In this document: one piece after another, positions 1 through 8,826 of the stretch
Layout of the letters: each line of letters begins with the position of its first letter
How positions within the stretch are numbered: position 1 is the stretch's first letter
Origin: Virgifigura sp964551315
GTDB lineage: Bacteria; Pseudomonadota; Alphaproteobacteria; Dongiales; Dongiaceae
Assembly (NCBI GenBank): GCA_964551315.1
Contig: CAZKCM010000041.1
Location: 1-38,022, forward strand
Reading direction: 5' to 3'
DNA: 38,022 bases
The notes under the pieces: model-generated
What the model was told of the DNA's origin: nothing
What the model saw: only the letters and a program-made list of their open reading frames with translations
Database searches by the model: none
Made by a program: the position numbers and the translations under genes

Positions 1-92
<92 letters not shown>

Positions 93-111
93 TCGACGCC
101 CGAAGACGGAA

Positions 112-137
112 GCGGCGGCACCCCCAGGGGCCGCCGC
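112..137. terminator. GC-rich hairpin between convergent genes
   Basis: GCGGCGGC at 112-119 pairs perfectly with GCCGCCGC at 130-137 around a ten-base loop. It lies in the 66-base gap between two converging stop codons, so it may stop transcription from both sides. Neither strand shows a run of T after it, so it would be a non-canonical or Rho-assisted terminator. Confidence 0.5.
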
Positions 138-158
138 GCACCGAGCACCGGCTTTCGA

Positions 159-1340
159 TCAGGCCGCCGTCAACACCTCCATGGCGATCCGCTCGGCGTC
201 GGCCGGGGAGATCGCCCGGATGTTGGCGTCCCGCATCGGCTTGTTCTCCGGCGCCATGGTCGCCTCGGCGAGGCGCTGGGTATCGGCGGCGGACAGGCCG
301 TCGGCGGCGAGCGAGATGGGCAGCCCGACGGAGCGGATGAACCGGTCGTAGGCGGGGGCAAGCTCCGCGGCCAGCGCCTCCACCGAGCGCCCCTCCTCCG
401 GCACGCCCAGGGCCCGGGCCACCGCAGCGTGGCGCACCGGCTCGGCCTCGGCATTCCAGGCGAGCGCCGCGCGCAGGCACAGGCCCACGGCGCGGCCGTG
501 ATGGACATGGCCGATCGCGCCGAGCGCGTGGCCCATGGCATGGCCGATGCCGGTCCCGGAGTTGTCGATGCCGATCCCTGCGGCGGCGGCGGCGATCTGG
601 ACCTCACCGCGCGCCTTCAGGTCGTCGGGCGCCTCCACGGCGCGCGGGAGGCTGCGAGCGACGAGGCGAATCGCCTGCAGGCAGATGGCGTCGTTGAGGG
701 GGTTGGCGCGCCGGATCGTGCAGGCCTCGATGGCATGGACCAGGGCATCGACCCCGGTCGCGGCCGTGAGATGCGGCGGCAGCCCAACGGTCAGGCGCGG
801 GTCCAGCAGGGCCAGATCGGCACGCAAGCTATCGCCCCAGGCCCAGACCTTCCGCCCGTCCGCATCGGTGAAGACCGAGGTGCGGGTCGTCTCCGACCCG
901 GTGCCCGCCGTCGTCGGCACGCAGATCTTGGCGAGCCCGCGCGCCGGCAGCGGATTCGCCGCCAGCGCGTAGTCCTCGGCCGGCCGGCCGTCCGGGGCGA
1001 TGGCGGCAGCGAGCTTCGCGACATCGAGCGCGGATCCGCCGCCAAGCCCGACGACGCAACCCGCGCCAACGGAGCGCGCGCGCTCCGCCGCTGCATCGAC
1101 CTGGCTGCCCAGCGGATCGCTGCGGACGTCGGTGAAGACCGACACCGCGAACCCGTCCTTTCGGAGGACCGCCTCCACCCGGTCGACGAGGCCGGCGGCC
1201 GCGACGCCGGGATCGGCGACGACGAGAACCTGGGAGGCGGGACCGGCAAGCGCGGCAACATCGCGGCCCAGCATCTCGACCCGATCGACGCCGAAGGCGA
1301 CCGGAACGGTGGGGCCGAACTTGAAGTTCGCAAGGGGCAT
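159..1340 (-). CDS. Iron-containing alcohol dehydrogenase
   Basis: This 393-residue protein belongs to the group III (iron-type) NAD(P)-dependent alcohol dehydrogenases, soluble cytoplasmic enzymes that interconvert alcohols and aldehydes or reduce maleylacetate-like compounds. The dinucleotide-binding motif GLGGGSALDVAK is at about 98-109, followed by the family motif PTTAGTGSETTR at 142-153. The four expected metal ligands are present: Asp198 and His202 in DALVHAIE, and His267 and His281 in IGHAMGHALGAIGHVHHG. The start was set at the ATG read from 1338-1340, because the protein then begins with the normal N-terminal strand; the reading frame stays open further upstream, but that stretch looks unconserved. 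The neighbours do not fix the substrate, which I cannot name. Confidence 0.9.
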   Translation of the reverse strand: MPLANFKFGPTVPVAFGVDRVEMLGRDVAALAGPASQVLVVADPGVAAAGLVDRVEAVLRKDGFAVSVFTDVRSDPLGSQVDAAAERARSVGAGCVVGLGGGSALDVAKLAAAIAPDGRPAEDYALAANPLPARGLAKICVPTTAGTGSETTRTSVFTDADGRKVWAWGDSLRADLALLDPRLTVGLPPHLTAATGVDALVHAIEACTIRRANPLNDAICLQAIRLVARSLPRAVEAPDDLKARGEVQIAAAAAGIGIDNSGTGIGHAMGHALGAIGHVHHGRAVGLCLRAALAWNAEAEPVRHAAVARALGVPEEGRSVEALAAELAPAYDRFIRSVGLPISLAADGLSAADTQRLAEATMAPENKPMRDANIRAISPADAERIAMEVLTAA

Positions 1341-1706
1341 GGGCGTGGCTTCTTTAAAAGCGAATGACGGGAAGAAAACTATCGAAAGCCCGGGTGCAAA
1401 GAAAGCCTCCCTCTCTGCCCCGCCACCCTCTTCGAGTCCAGGGCCCACCTGCCCCCGTGCGCATCGCGATGAAAGGCGTTGCAGCGGCTTTTCTCGATGA
1501 CCGGCCCGTCATCCTGGGGCGCTACGGCGCGATGAATCTCCCAGCCGGGAGGCAAGCACCGTGAGAGCCACCGGGGCACCCCGGGGGAAACAAAGCATTC
1601 GCGCGAGCCGACAATATCCAATAAATAGCCGTGGCTTTCGTTCGACGTCGCGGGCAAAGTGGCGAGCCGAGTTCTGAACCACCCTCTTCATCGAAAGCAA
1701 GGCGCC
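1341..1706. other. Divergent intergenic region without a convincing gene
   Basis: These 366 bases separate the divergent alcohol dehydrogenase and enolase-superfamily genes and should hold both promoters. A short palindrome, CCGGGG-CA-CCCCGG, is at 1571-1584, and a locally AT-rich patch at about 1610-1625 (ACAATATCCAATAAATAG) could be part of a promoter for the rightward gene. Small open frames here have no recognisable product or good ribosome site. Confidence 0.4.
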
Positions 1707-2813
1707 ATGAAGATCACGAGCATCACCATCACCCACCACCGGCTGACCTTCGAGCCGCCGTTCCGCGCCAGCTGGGACTCCCGACCGCGGACGCATTGGG
1801 ATGCGACCATCGTCCGGGTCGCCACCGACGAAGGGCTGGTCGGCATCGGCTCCGGCGACCTGATGCTCGGCTTCGAGGGGCACGAGCACCTCTTCGTCGG
1901 GCAGGATCCGCTGGCGCTCGAGCGGCACTACCGCGTGCTCGCCAATCTGAGCTTCCATTACGGCCGCTGCTGGCCGCTCGACCTGGCGCTTTGGGACCTT
2001 GCGGGAAAGCTTCTGGAGCAGCCCTGCTACAAGCTGCTCGGCGGCCTGTCGGACCGCGTCCGCGCCTACGCCTCCTCGGGCACGCTGCGCAGCCCGCGGG
2101 AAATGGCGGAGACGGCGCGCCGCTATCTGGAGCAGGGTTTCCCGGCGATGAAGGTGCGGTTCCACCGCGGCGACTGGCGCGACGACATCGAAGCTCTGGA
2201 GGCAATCCGCGACGAGGTCGGCGACGATCTCGTCCTGATGGTCGACTGCAACCAGGGCTGGCGCATGCCCTGGGACACCGCCCAGCCCTGGTCGCTCAAG
2301 GACGCGATCGACGTCGCGCGCGAGCTCGAGGAACTCGATGTCTATTGGATGGAAGAACCGCTGCACCGCGCCGACTACGACGGGATGACGGCGCTCCGGC
2401 AGGCGGTCGATCTGCGCATCGCCGGCGGCGAGATGACGCGCGAGCCGCACGAGCTGCGCACGCTGATCCAACGCGGGTGCGTCGACGTGCTGCAGCCTGA
2501 CGCGGCGCTGGTCGGCGGCATCACCGGCCTGCGCCGGATCGGTCAGATGGCGCTCGACCACGGCATGGTCTTTACGCCGCATACCTGGGGCAACGGAATC
2601 GGGCTGATCGCCAACGCCCATCTGGTTGCCGGCTGCACCGGGGCACCCTTCCTCGAATTCCCCTACGACCCTCCGGAATGGGATCTCGACCGGCGCGACT
2701 ACATGCTGGCCGAACCTGTGACCGTCGATGCGGACGGATGGATCGTCCTGCCGGACCGGCCCGGCATGGGATTCGAGCTGGACGAGGAGAAGCTGGCCGC
2801 GACGCGCCTCTAG
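1707..2813 (+). CDS. Mandelate racemase/muconate lactonizing family enzyme (enolase superfamily)
   Basis: A 368-residue two-domain enolase-superfamily protein: an N-terminal capping domain to about 115, then the barrel domain. Visible catalytic elements are K149-V-R151 on the second strand, metal ligands Asp180 (MVDCNQGW), Glu216/217 (WMEEPL) and Glu242 (AGGE), Asp265 in LQPD, and His292 in TPHTWG. The Asp/His dyad places it in the mandelate-racemase subgroup, whose members mostly dehydrate sugar acids or racemise alpha-hydroxy acids in a Mg-dependent way. The second base is KxR, not the common KxK, so the substrate cannot be read off. The start is the ATG at 1707, which opens directly into the capping-domain strand KITSITI. 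It is followed by the convergent LdtR-like gene. Confidence 0.88.
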   Translation: MKITSITITHHRLTFEPPFRASWDSRPRTHWDATIVRVATDEGLVGIGSGDLMLGFEGHEHLFVGQDPLALERHYRVLANLSFHYGRCWPLDLALWDLAGKLLEQPCYKLLGGLSDRVRAYASSGTLRSPREMAETARRYLEQGFPAMKVRFHRGDWRDDIEALEAIRDEVGDDLVLMVDCNQGWRMPWDTAQPWSLKDAIDVARELEELDVYWMEEPLHRADYDGMTALRQAVDLRIAGGEMTREPHELRTLIQRGCVDVLQPDAALVGGITGLRRIGQMALDHGMVFTPHTWGNGIGLIANAHLVAGCTGAPFLEFPYDPPEWDLDRRDYMLAEPVTVDADGWIVLPDRPGMGFELDEEKLAATRL

Positions 2814-2858
2814 CTGGGAGAGATCGGAGTCCGGGCTCCGGACGGCGGCGCTCGGGTC

Positions 2859-3344
2859 TTAGGCGGCGGGAGAGACGGCAGCTCTCGGGATGCGGGCCGG
2901 GAAGTCGTGCGCCCCGACCCAGAACCGCTCCAGCCGGCGCAGGGTCTGATTGAGCTCCGTCAGGTCGTTCTCCTCGACGATCCCGTCGGCCAGCATCGCG
3001 GCGTGCCGCTCGAAGATCTCGTGCATCTTCGCGCAGACCGCGAGCGCCTTGGGCGACAGCCGGACATGCACGGCCCGCCGGTCGTGGGGCGAGCGCTCCT
3101 GCACGAGATAGCCGTTCTCGACCATCTTCTTCACGTTGTAGGAGACGTTTGAGCCCAAATAGTAGCCGCGGTTGGTGAGCTCACCGACGGTCAGTTCGTC
3201 GTCGCCGATGTTGAACAGGATCATCGCCTGGACGTTGTTGAGATCGCGGATTCCGAGGCGATCCAGGTCCGCCTTGATGACCTCGAGGCACTGCCGGTGC
3301 AGGCGCTCCACCAACGCAATGGTCTCAAGATAGGACTTCTTCAC
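2859..3344 (-). CDS. ldtR: MarR-type winged-helix regulator, LdtR-like
   Basis: A 161-residue MarR-type regulator. The central winged helix reads LTVGELTNRGYYLGSNVSYN, then a wing with QERSPHDRRAVHVRL, flanked by N- and C-terminal helices typical of a dimerising MarR protein. The GYYLGSNVSYNVKKMVENGYL recognition region resembles LdtR of Rhizobiales, a regulator of an L,D-transpeptidase and of stress tolerance; that match is from memory, so the symbol is tentative. The start is GTG, read from 3342-3344, with GAGGA about eight bases upstream. It is divergent from the O-acetylhomoserine sulfhydrylase gene across an AT-rich gap, so it could control itself, its neighbour or both. Confidence 0.8.
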   Translation of the reverse strand: MKKSYLETIALVERLHRQCLEVIKADLDRLGIRDLNNVQAMILFNIGDDELTVGELTNRGYYLGSNVSYNVKKMVENGYLVQERSPHDRRAVHVRLSPKALAVCAKMHEIFERHAAMLADGIVEENDLTELNQTLRRLERFWVGAHDFPARIPRAAVSPAA

Positions 3345-3747
3345 GGGACTGTCCTCACAGCGATTTCGAATTCCGGCCCCTGCTTAACATGCCGGAGATT
3401 AATGGGGTGTTTATGCGCAAGATGAACCAAGCCATGTATTAATGCTTTATTCAGACTGTCAAGCGCCGCTTAATATTTGAAAATTCGAAGTATTTTTGAA
3501 GAAAGCCCGCGGCGCCGGCACCCTGCCGCGTCCGCCCGGACGGCTGGCCCCGCCCTTCCGCCCGATCAGCGAAGCCGTGCGCGCGATCGAGGCCGGCCGC
3601 GCCGGCGCGGCGCATCCGCTTGACAGCCTGCCCGCCTTTGGATTTCTTCCGAGCGGCAACGGCTGAGCTTCGGCCCGGGGCTTCGTCGTCGACGGCAGCT
3701 TGGAGGGTGGATCGAGGGGCCGAGCCGAACAGGTCGGAGATGAGGCC
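3345..3747. promoter_or_regulatory. AT-rich divergent control region between ldtR-like gene and metY
   Basis: This 403-base gap contains an AT-rich island at about 3380-3500, in contrast to its GC-rich surroundings. TTAA-based motifs recur at 3384-3388, 3399-3403, 3439-3443 and 3470-3474, and ATTAATG occurs twice exactly 40 bases apart (3398 and 3438). These are plausible operator half-sites for the LdtR-like protein. Further right, TTGACA at 3620-3625 could be a -35 box for metY, with a weak -10 match. A 56-codon open frame with a TTG start (3496-3666) fills most of the rest; I cannot tell whether it is translated. Confidence 0.45.
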
Positions 3748-5064
3748 ATGACCATCGAGAGCAAGCATCCGGAGACACTGGTGCTCCACGCCGGCTACCG
3801 CAACGACAGCGCCACCGGCGCGGTCGCCGTGCCGATCTACCAGACGACGTCCTACCAGTTCGAGCACACCGAGCACGCAGCGAACCTGTTTGCGCTCAAG
3901 GAACTGGGCAACATCTACACCCGGATCATGAACCCGACCACGGCGGTGCTGGAGGCGCGGATCGCCGCCCTCGAAGGCGGCGCCGCGGCACTCGCCGTCA
4001 GCTCCGGCCAGGCGGCCTCGGCCATGGCAATCCAGAACATCGCCCATGCCGGCGACAACATCGTCAGCTCCACGGATCTCTATGGCGGCACCTGGAACCT
4101 GCTGGCGAACACGCTCAAGGAGCAGGGTCTCGAGGTGCGGTTCGTCGATCCGGCGGATCCGGAGAACTTCGCCCGGGCGACCGACGACCGTACCCGCGCC
4201 TACTACGCCGAAACGCTGCCCAATCCGAAGCTCAAGGTCTTCCCAATCCGGGAGGTTGCGGAGATCGGACGGGCGCGGGGCGTGCCGCTCATCGTGGACA
4301 ACACGGCCGCACCGATCCTCTGCCGGCCGCTGGACCACGGCGCGGCGATCGTCGTCTACTCGACGACGAAGTATATCGGTGGCCACGGCACGTCGATCGG
4401 CGGCGTCATCGTCGACGGCGGCAACTTCGACTGGGAGGCCCATGCCGCGCGCTTCCCGATGCTGAACCAGCCGGACCCCAGCTACCACGGCGCGATCTGG
4501 ACGCAGGCGGCCAAGCCCCTGGGCCCCATCGCCTACATCCTGAGGGCGCGCGTCATCCTGCTGCGCGACCTCGGCGCCGCCATGAGCCCCTTCAACGCCT
4601 TCCTGTTCCTGCAGGGCCTGGAGACCCTGCCCCTGCGCATGGAGCGCCATTGCCGCAACGCCCAGGCGGTCGCCGAGCATCTGAAGCGGCACCCGAGCGT
4701 GACCCGGGTCATCTATCCGGGCTTCGCCGAAGGCGAGGACAAGCGCCGCGCCACGACCTATCTCAAGGGCGGCTTCGGCGGTCTGGTCGGATTCGAGCTC
4801 AAGGGCGGGCTGGAGGCCGGCCGGCGCTTCATCGATTCGCTGAAGCTGTTCTACCACGTCGCCAATCTGGGCGACGCGCGCAGCCTCGCGATCCATCCGG
4901 CGACGACCACGCATTCACAGCTTTCGCCCGAGGAGCAGCTCGCGGCCGGCGTGTCGGAGAGCTATGTCCGCCTCTCGGTCGGGCTCGAGCACATCGACGA
5001 CATCCTCGCCGATCTGGACCGCGGCTTCGCCGCCGCCGACCAGGCGACGCGCGCTGCCGAATAA
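3748..5064 (+). CDS. metY: O-acetylhomoserine sulfhydrylase (PLP-dependent)
   Basis: A 438-residue member of the Cys/Met-metabolism PLP family, of the length usual for O-acetylhomoserine aminocarboxypropyltransferase. The enzyme makes homocysteine (or methionine) from O-acetylhomoserine and sulfide (or methanethiol). Family marks are YQTTSYQFEHTEHAANLF near 31-48, SSGQAA at 85-90, the cofactor-binding LYGGTW at 111-116, DNTAAP at 184-189, and the PLP lysine Lys208 in YSTTKYIGGHG. The long active-site region after Lys208 (ARFPMLNQPDPSYHG) separates it from cystathionine lyases. The start is ATG 3748 with GAGG close upstream; the frame also stays open further upstream. It stands alone and converges on the Rieske-fusion gene. 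A second, distinct family member lies at 30959. Confidence 0.92.
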   Translation: MTIESKHPETLVLHAGYRNDSATGAVAVPIYQTTSYQFEHTEHAANLFALKELGNIYTRIMNPTTAVLEARIAALEGGAAALAVSSGQAASAMAIQNIAHAGDNIVSSTDLYGGTWNLLANTLKEQGLEVRFVDPADPENFARATDDRTRAYYAETLPNPKLKVFPIREVAEIGRARGVPLIVDNTAAPILCRPLDHGAAIVVYSTTKYIGGHGTSIGGVIVDGGNFDWEAHAARFPMLNQPDPSYHGAIWTQAAKPLGPIAYILRARVILLRDLGAAMSPFNAFLFLQGLETLPLRMERHCRNAQAVAEHLKRHPSVTRVIYPGFAEGEDKRRATTYLKGGFGGLVGFELKGGLEAGRRFIDSLKLFYHVANLGDARSLAIHPATTTHSQLSPEEQLAAGVSESYVRLSVGLEHIDDILADLDRGFAAADQATRAAE

Positions 5065-5072
5065 CGGGCGCA

Positions 5073-5104
5073 GCGGCCCCGACCCAAGGCCGTCGGCCCG
5101 GCCT
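5073..5104. terminator. Possible terminator between convergent genes
   Basis: In the 44-base gap between the converging metY and Rieske-fusion stops, CCGAC pairs with GTCGG across a short GC-rich loop, and GGCC repeats allow alternative pairings. There is no T-run. Position is the main support. Confidence 0.25.
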
Positions 5105-5108
5105 GGGC

Positions 5109-6713
5109 TCAGTCCTCCAGCGCCACGAACCGCAGCGCTTGGTGCGCGGTGCGGCGGGTGTGCTTGTGCTTGAGCGGCGAACGGAAGTAGCGGTTCACGG
5201 CCGCCATGAGAACGGTCTCGATCTCCGGCGGCAGGCCGGCCTCCACCTCTTCGCGTGCGGCCAGATAGGTCTTCAGCAGATGCGCGGAGAAGATGTAGTC
5301 GCGCTCGCCGTGGTCGAAGATCCGGTCGAGGCAGGCGGCGTCAAAGGCCGCCAGGTCCTCCACCCGCCACGCCTCCAGGGCAACCTCCGGGTCCGTGTAG
5401 CCGGCGTTGCGGCCGGCGAAGCAGGCCATCTGCAGCAGGCCCTGCGGCCAGAACTCGGGGTACTTCCGGCATTGCTCGCGCACGGCGTTGGCGAAGGTGA
5501 TGCCGTGGGTGAAGCTGAGCCAGCCCACATTGTCCGCCACCGGCCCATCGGTCCGCTCCTGATAGCGCGTGTCGTAGCGCAGCAGGTTGAGCGCGTTCGC
5601 CCCGATCAGGGCGCGGAACAGCGCCTCGGGCGCGGCGCCGGCCGCGGCGTGCTCCAGCGCGGTCCGCATCGCCTCGTTGATTGAGCGGCCGAAGAAGTCC
5701 GCCGGTTTCGGCCGCGCCGCCTCGGAATCGCCCTCATCCGCTTCTCCCCAATCCCCGGGCGGCCAATCGGCGAGCACCGCGGCATAGCGCCGAAACTCCG
5801 GGATCCGGTCCTCGCGGTAGGCGTAGACCAGCGACCGGGTCAGGGCCAGCAACAGCGGCGCCTCGACCTCCGGGCCGAGCCGCTCGATCAGGTGCCCGGT
5901 GTGGACGACGTAGATCAGAGAATGACCGAAATCGGCGTAGTGCCGGAGCGCCGCGGCGGTCAGCACCCGCTCGAGATCGGCGAAGCGCAGGCCCTGTGCC
6001 AGGGCGCCGCGGAGGAGCGCGACCGCCGCCACCTCGTCCTCCGCCTCGACGGCGCCAAGGAAGGCGGCCGGATCGAAGGGCCGCTCCTCTGACGTGAAGA
6101 GACGGACCGGCTCCCGCAGGACGTCCCAGGCCATGTGCCCGACCGCCTCGACCAGGGAGATGAGCCGCGCCTCCGGCTCGTTGCGCCGGGCATAGAGCGC
6201 GAGCCATCCCGCCGCCGCCGGGTAGGCGTGGGTCGTCCCGAACTCCAGCCGGTCGTGAGACCACAAAATGGCGGCGGCGACGGCGCGCAGCGGATCGCTG
6301 CCGATCTTGATCAGCCGCGCGAGCTCCCGCGCCATGCGGTCATAGGCGTGGTCGTCGAAGGCGTCGCGGAGATTGGCGAGGGCCGCCGCCTCCCGCTCCG
6401 CCGCCGGCGGGTCGGACAGATCGACCCAGACCCTGCCCTCGGCGATCCGGGTCGGGTAGGTCCGAAGCCGGTCTCCGCCCAGGAGATTGGTGCCGTCGCG
6501 CAGATCGAACTTCCAGTTGTGCCAGTTGCAGGTCAGCACGCACCCGTCGAGCGTGCCCTCGCGCAAGGGATAGCCCTCATGCGGGCAGCGATTGTTGCAG
6601 GCGTAAATCGCGCCGTTCGCCTCGAACAGGGCGATCTGCCGGGCGCCGAGCTTGACCACCGCCTTGCGGTCGCGACTGATCCGATCCAACGCGATTGCCG
6701 GTGTCCAGGCCAT
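5109..6713 (-). CDS. Rieske [2Fe-2S] domain fused to a large His-rich helical domain (putative oxygenase)
   Basis: A 534-residue protein. Residues 1-100 are a Rieske ferredoxin domain with both cluster motifs: C43-P-H45 and C62-N-W-H65. From about 105 to the end comes a mostly helical domain that is not the alpha-subunit fold of ring-hydroxylating dioxygenases. It carries many histidines in hydrophobic helical settings: H153, H162 (GTTHAYP), H193 (VGHMAW), H258, H264 (FGHSL), H271, H274 (VVHTGH), H403 (FTHGIT) and H478 (SAHLLK). The spacing faintly recalls the questin-oxidase-like (DUF4243) family, but I cannot confirm this. A plausible role is an oxygenase whose Rieske cluster feeds electrons to a His-bound metal centre. 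The ATG read from 6711-6713 gives a full Rieske N-terminus. It is divergent from an Fe-S-type repressor over a dyad-rich gap. The Rieske part is certain; the function is not. Confidence 0.85.
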   Translation of the reverse strand: MAWTPAIALDRISRDRKAVVKLGARQIALFEANGAIYACNNRCPHEGYPLREGTLDGCVLTCNWHNWKFDLRDGTNLLGGDRLRTYPTRIAEGRVWVDLSDPPAAEREAAALANLRDAFDDHAYDRMARELARLIKIGSDPLRAVAAAILWSHDRLEFGTTHAYPAAAGWLALYARRNEPEARLISLVEAVGHMAWDVLREPVRLFTSEERPFDPAAFLGAVEAEDEVAAVALLRGALAQGLRFADLERVLTAAALRHYADFGHSLIYVVHTGHLIERLGPEVEAPLLLALTRSLVYAYREDRIPEFRRYAAVLADWPPGDWGEADEGDSEAARPKPADFFGRSINEAMRTALEHAAAGAAPEALFRALIGANALNLLRYDTRYQERTDGPVADNVGWLSFTHGITFANAVREQCRKYPEFWPQGLLQMACFAGRNAGYTDPEVALEAWRVEDLAAFDAACLDRIFDHGERDYIFSAHLLKTYLAAREEVEAGLPPEIETVLMAAVNRYFRSPLKHKHTRRTAHQALRFVALED

Positions 6714-6744
6714 GGCCCGATCCTCCCGCCTTTGGGGTTCCGCA

Positions 6745-6808
6745 TTTAGGCAACAATTTACTTGCTAAACCAACGCGGCCGTTTTACGCAAGACATTTCT
6801 TGCTAAAA
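6745..6808. promoter_or_regulatory. Two tandem dyads, putative operators for the SufR-like repressor
   Basis: The 123-base divergent gap holds two related imperfect inverted repeats. Dyad 1: TTTAGGCAA (6745-6753) faces CTTGCTAAA (6761-6769). Dyad 2: TTTTACGCAAGA (6782-6793) faces TCTTGCTAAAA (6798-6808). In both, the left arm has one extra base relative to the right (TTTANGCAA versus TTGCTAAA). The right arms are direct repeats 38 bases apart. TTGCTA at 6762 with a 17-base spacer and a TA-rich hexamer could be a rightward promoter overlapped by the sites. The layout suggests shared repression of both genes. Confidence 0.6.
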
Positions 6809-6836
6809 TGCGCCCCCGGCCGGTTGAGAGGAGGCC

Positions 6837-7469
6837 ATGAGCGGCACGAGCGACGAGATCCTGTTCTTTCTGAAGACGCATGGGCGCGCGACGGCCCGCG
6901 CGCTTGCCGACCGGCTCGGCATCAGCCCGCAGGGCATTCGGCAGCAGCTCGAACGGCTGCTGGGCGAGGGCCTCGTGACCTTCGCCGACGAGGCGATCGG
7001 CAAGGGACGGCCGAAACGGTTCTGGGCCTTGACCGACCGCGGGCACGGCCGGTTTCCCGATACGCACGCCCAGTTGACCGCGGAGCTTATCGACGCGGTC
7101 AGGGACGAGCTGGGCGAAGACGCGCTCGACCGGCTCATCGCGCGGCGCGAGCGCGGCACGCTGCGGGCCTATCGCGGGCGCCTCGCGGGGTGCCGCTCGC
7201 TTCGGGCAAAGGTCGCCGCCTTGGCCGAGATCCGCACCGAAGAGGGCTACATGGCGGACTGGCAGGAAACGGAGAACGGGTTTCTCCTGGTGGAGAACCA
7301 CTGCCCGATCTGCGTCGCCGCCAGAGCCTGCCAGGGATTCTGCCGCGCGGAGCTGGCGGTGTTCCGGGCGGCGCTGGGCGGCGACTGCACGGTCGAGCGC
7401 ACCGAGCATCTCCTCGCCGGTGCCCGCCGCTGTGCCTATCGGATCGAGCGGACGCGCACAGGCGAATGA
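6837..7469 (+). CDS. SufR-like winged-helix regulator with C-terminal cysteine cluster
   Basis: A 210-residue regulator with an N-terminal winged helix (residues 5-70; ARALADRLGISPQGIRQQLE is the helix-turn-helix, GRPKRFWALTDRG the wing) and a C-terminal domain ending in cysteines C156, C159, C165, C169, C184 and C199 (ENHCPICVAARACQGFC, then GARRCAYRI). This layout matches SufR-type DeoR/ArsR-like repressors, which bind an Fe-S cluster through C-terminal cysteines and sense iron, cluster or oxidative status. SufR usually sits beside suf genes; here the neighbour is a Rieske fusion, so it may be a local regulator. The ATG at 6837 has GAGAGGAGG just upstream, a strong ribosome site. Autoregulation through the tandem dyads is likely. 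Confidence 0.82.
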   Translation: MSGTSDEILFFLKTHGRATARALADRLGISPQGIRQQLERLLGEGLVTFADEAIGKGRPKRFWALTDRGHGRFPDTHAQLTAELIDAVRDELGEDALDRLIARRERGTLRAYRGRLAGCRSLRAKVAALAEIRTEEGYMADWQETENGFLLVENHCPICVAARACQGFCRAELAVFRAALGGDCTVERTEHLLAGARRCAYRIERTRTGE

Positions 7470-7722
7470 AAGCGCGGAAGGCCGGCGATGCTCGACCGCT
7501 GCGCTCGGCCCGGCGACAATGGCAAGCCCCTCGCCTGCCCCAGGCCGGATACGGTTGCCCCGCCGAAGATCAACAGCCATTTATCGGGAAGACCTAGACA
7601 AGGCCCGACACTCTCCAACGGCGCGGTTGCAAACTGGACCCTGGGGGTGCCGCGCGCCTAGAATTCAACCGCAACGACCGATTCGCGATTCCGTTCGACA
7701 GTTTCCTTCCGACGAGTTCGCC

Positions 7723-8808
<1,086 letters not shown>

Positions 8809-8826
8809 GCGCGATGGAGGCTACCC

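Noticed and set aside
1469..1564. Small ORF (31 codons) in the alcohol dehydrogenase/enolase gap
   Set aside because: No ribosome site and no family resemblance; chance frames of this length are frequent here.
1509..2621. 370-codon open frame opposite the enolase-superfamily gene
   Set aside because: It lies antisense to a protein with an intact active site and gives an Arg/Asp/Gln-rich sequence with no recognisable domain.
3380..3500. SAM-II type riboswitch upstream of metY
   Set aside because: The context fits, but I could not find the conserved pseudoknot sequence with its CUAAA segment on the plus strand.
3451..4914. 487-codon open frame opposite metY
   Set aside because: Antisense to a well-conserved PLP enzyme; low-complexity product.
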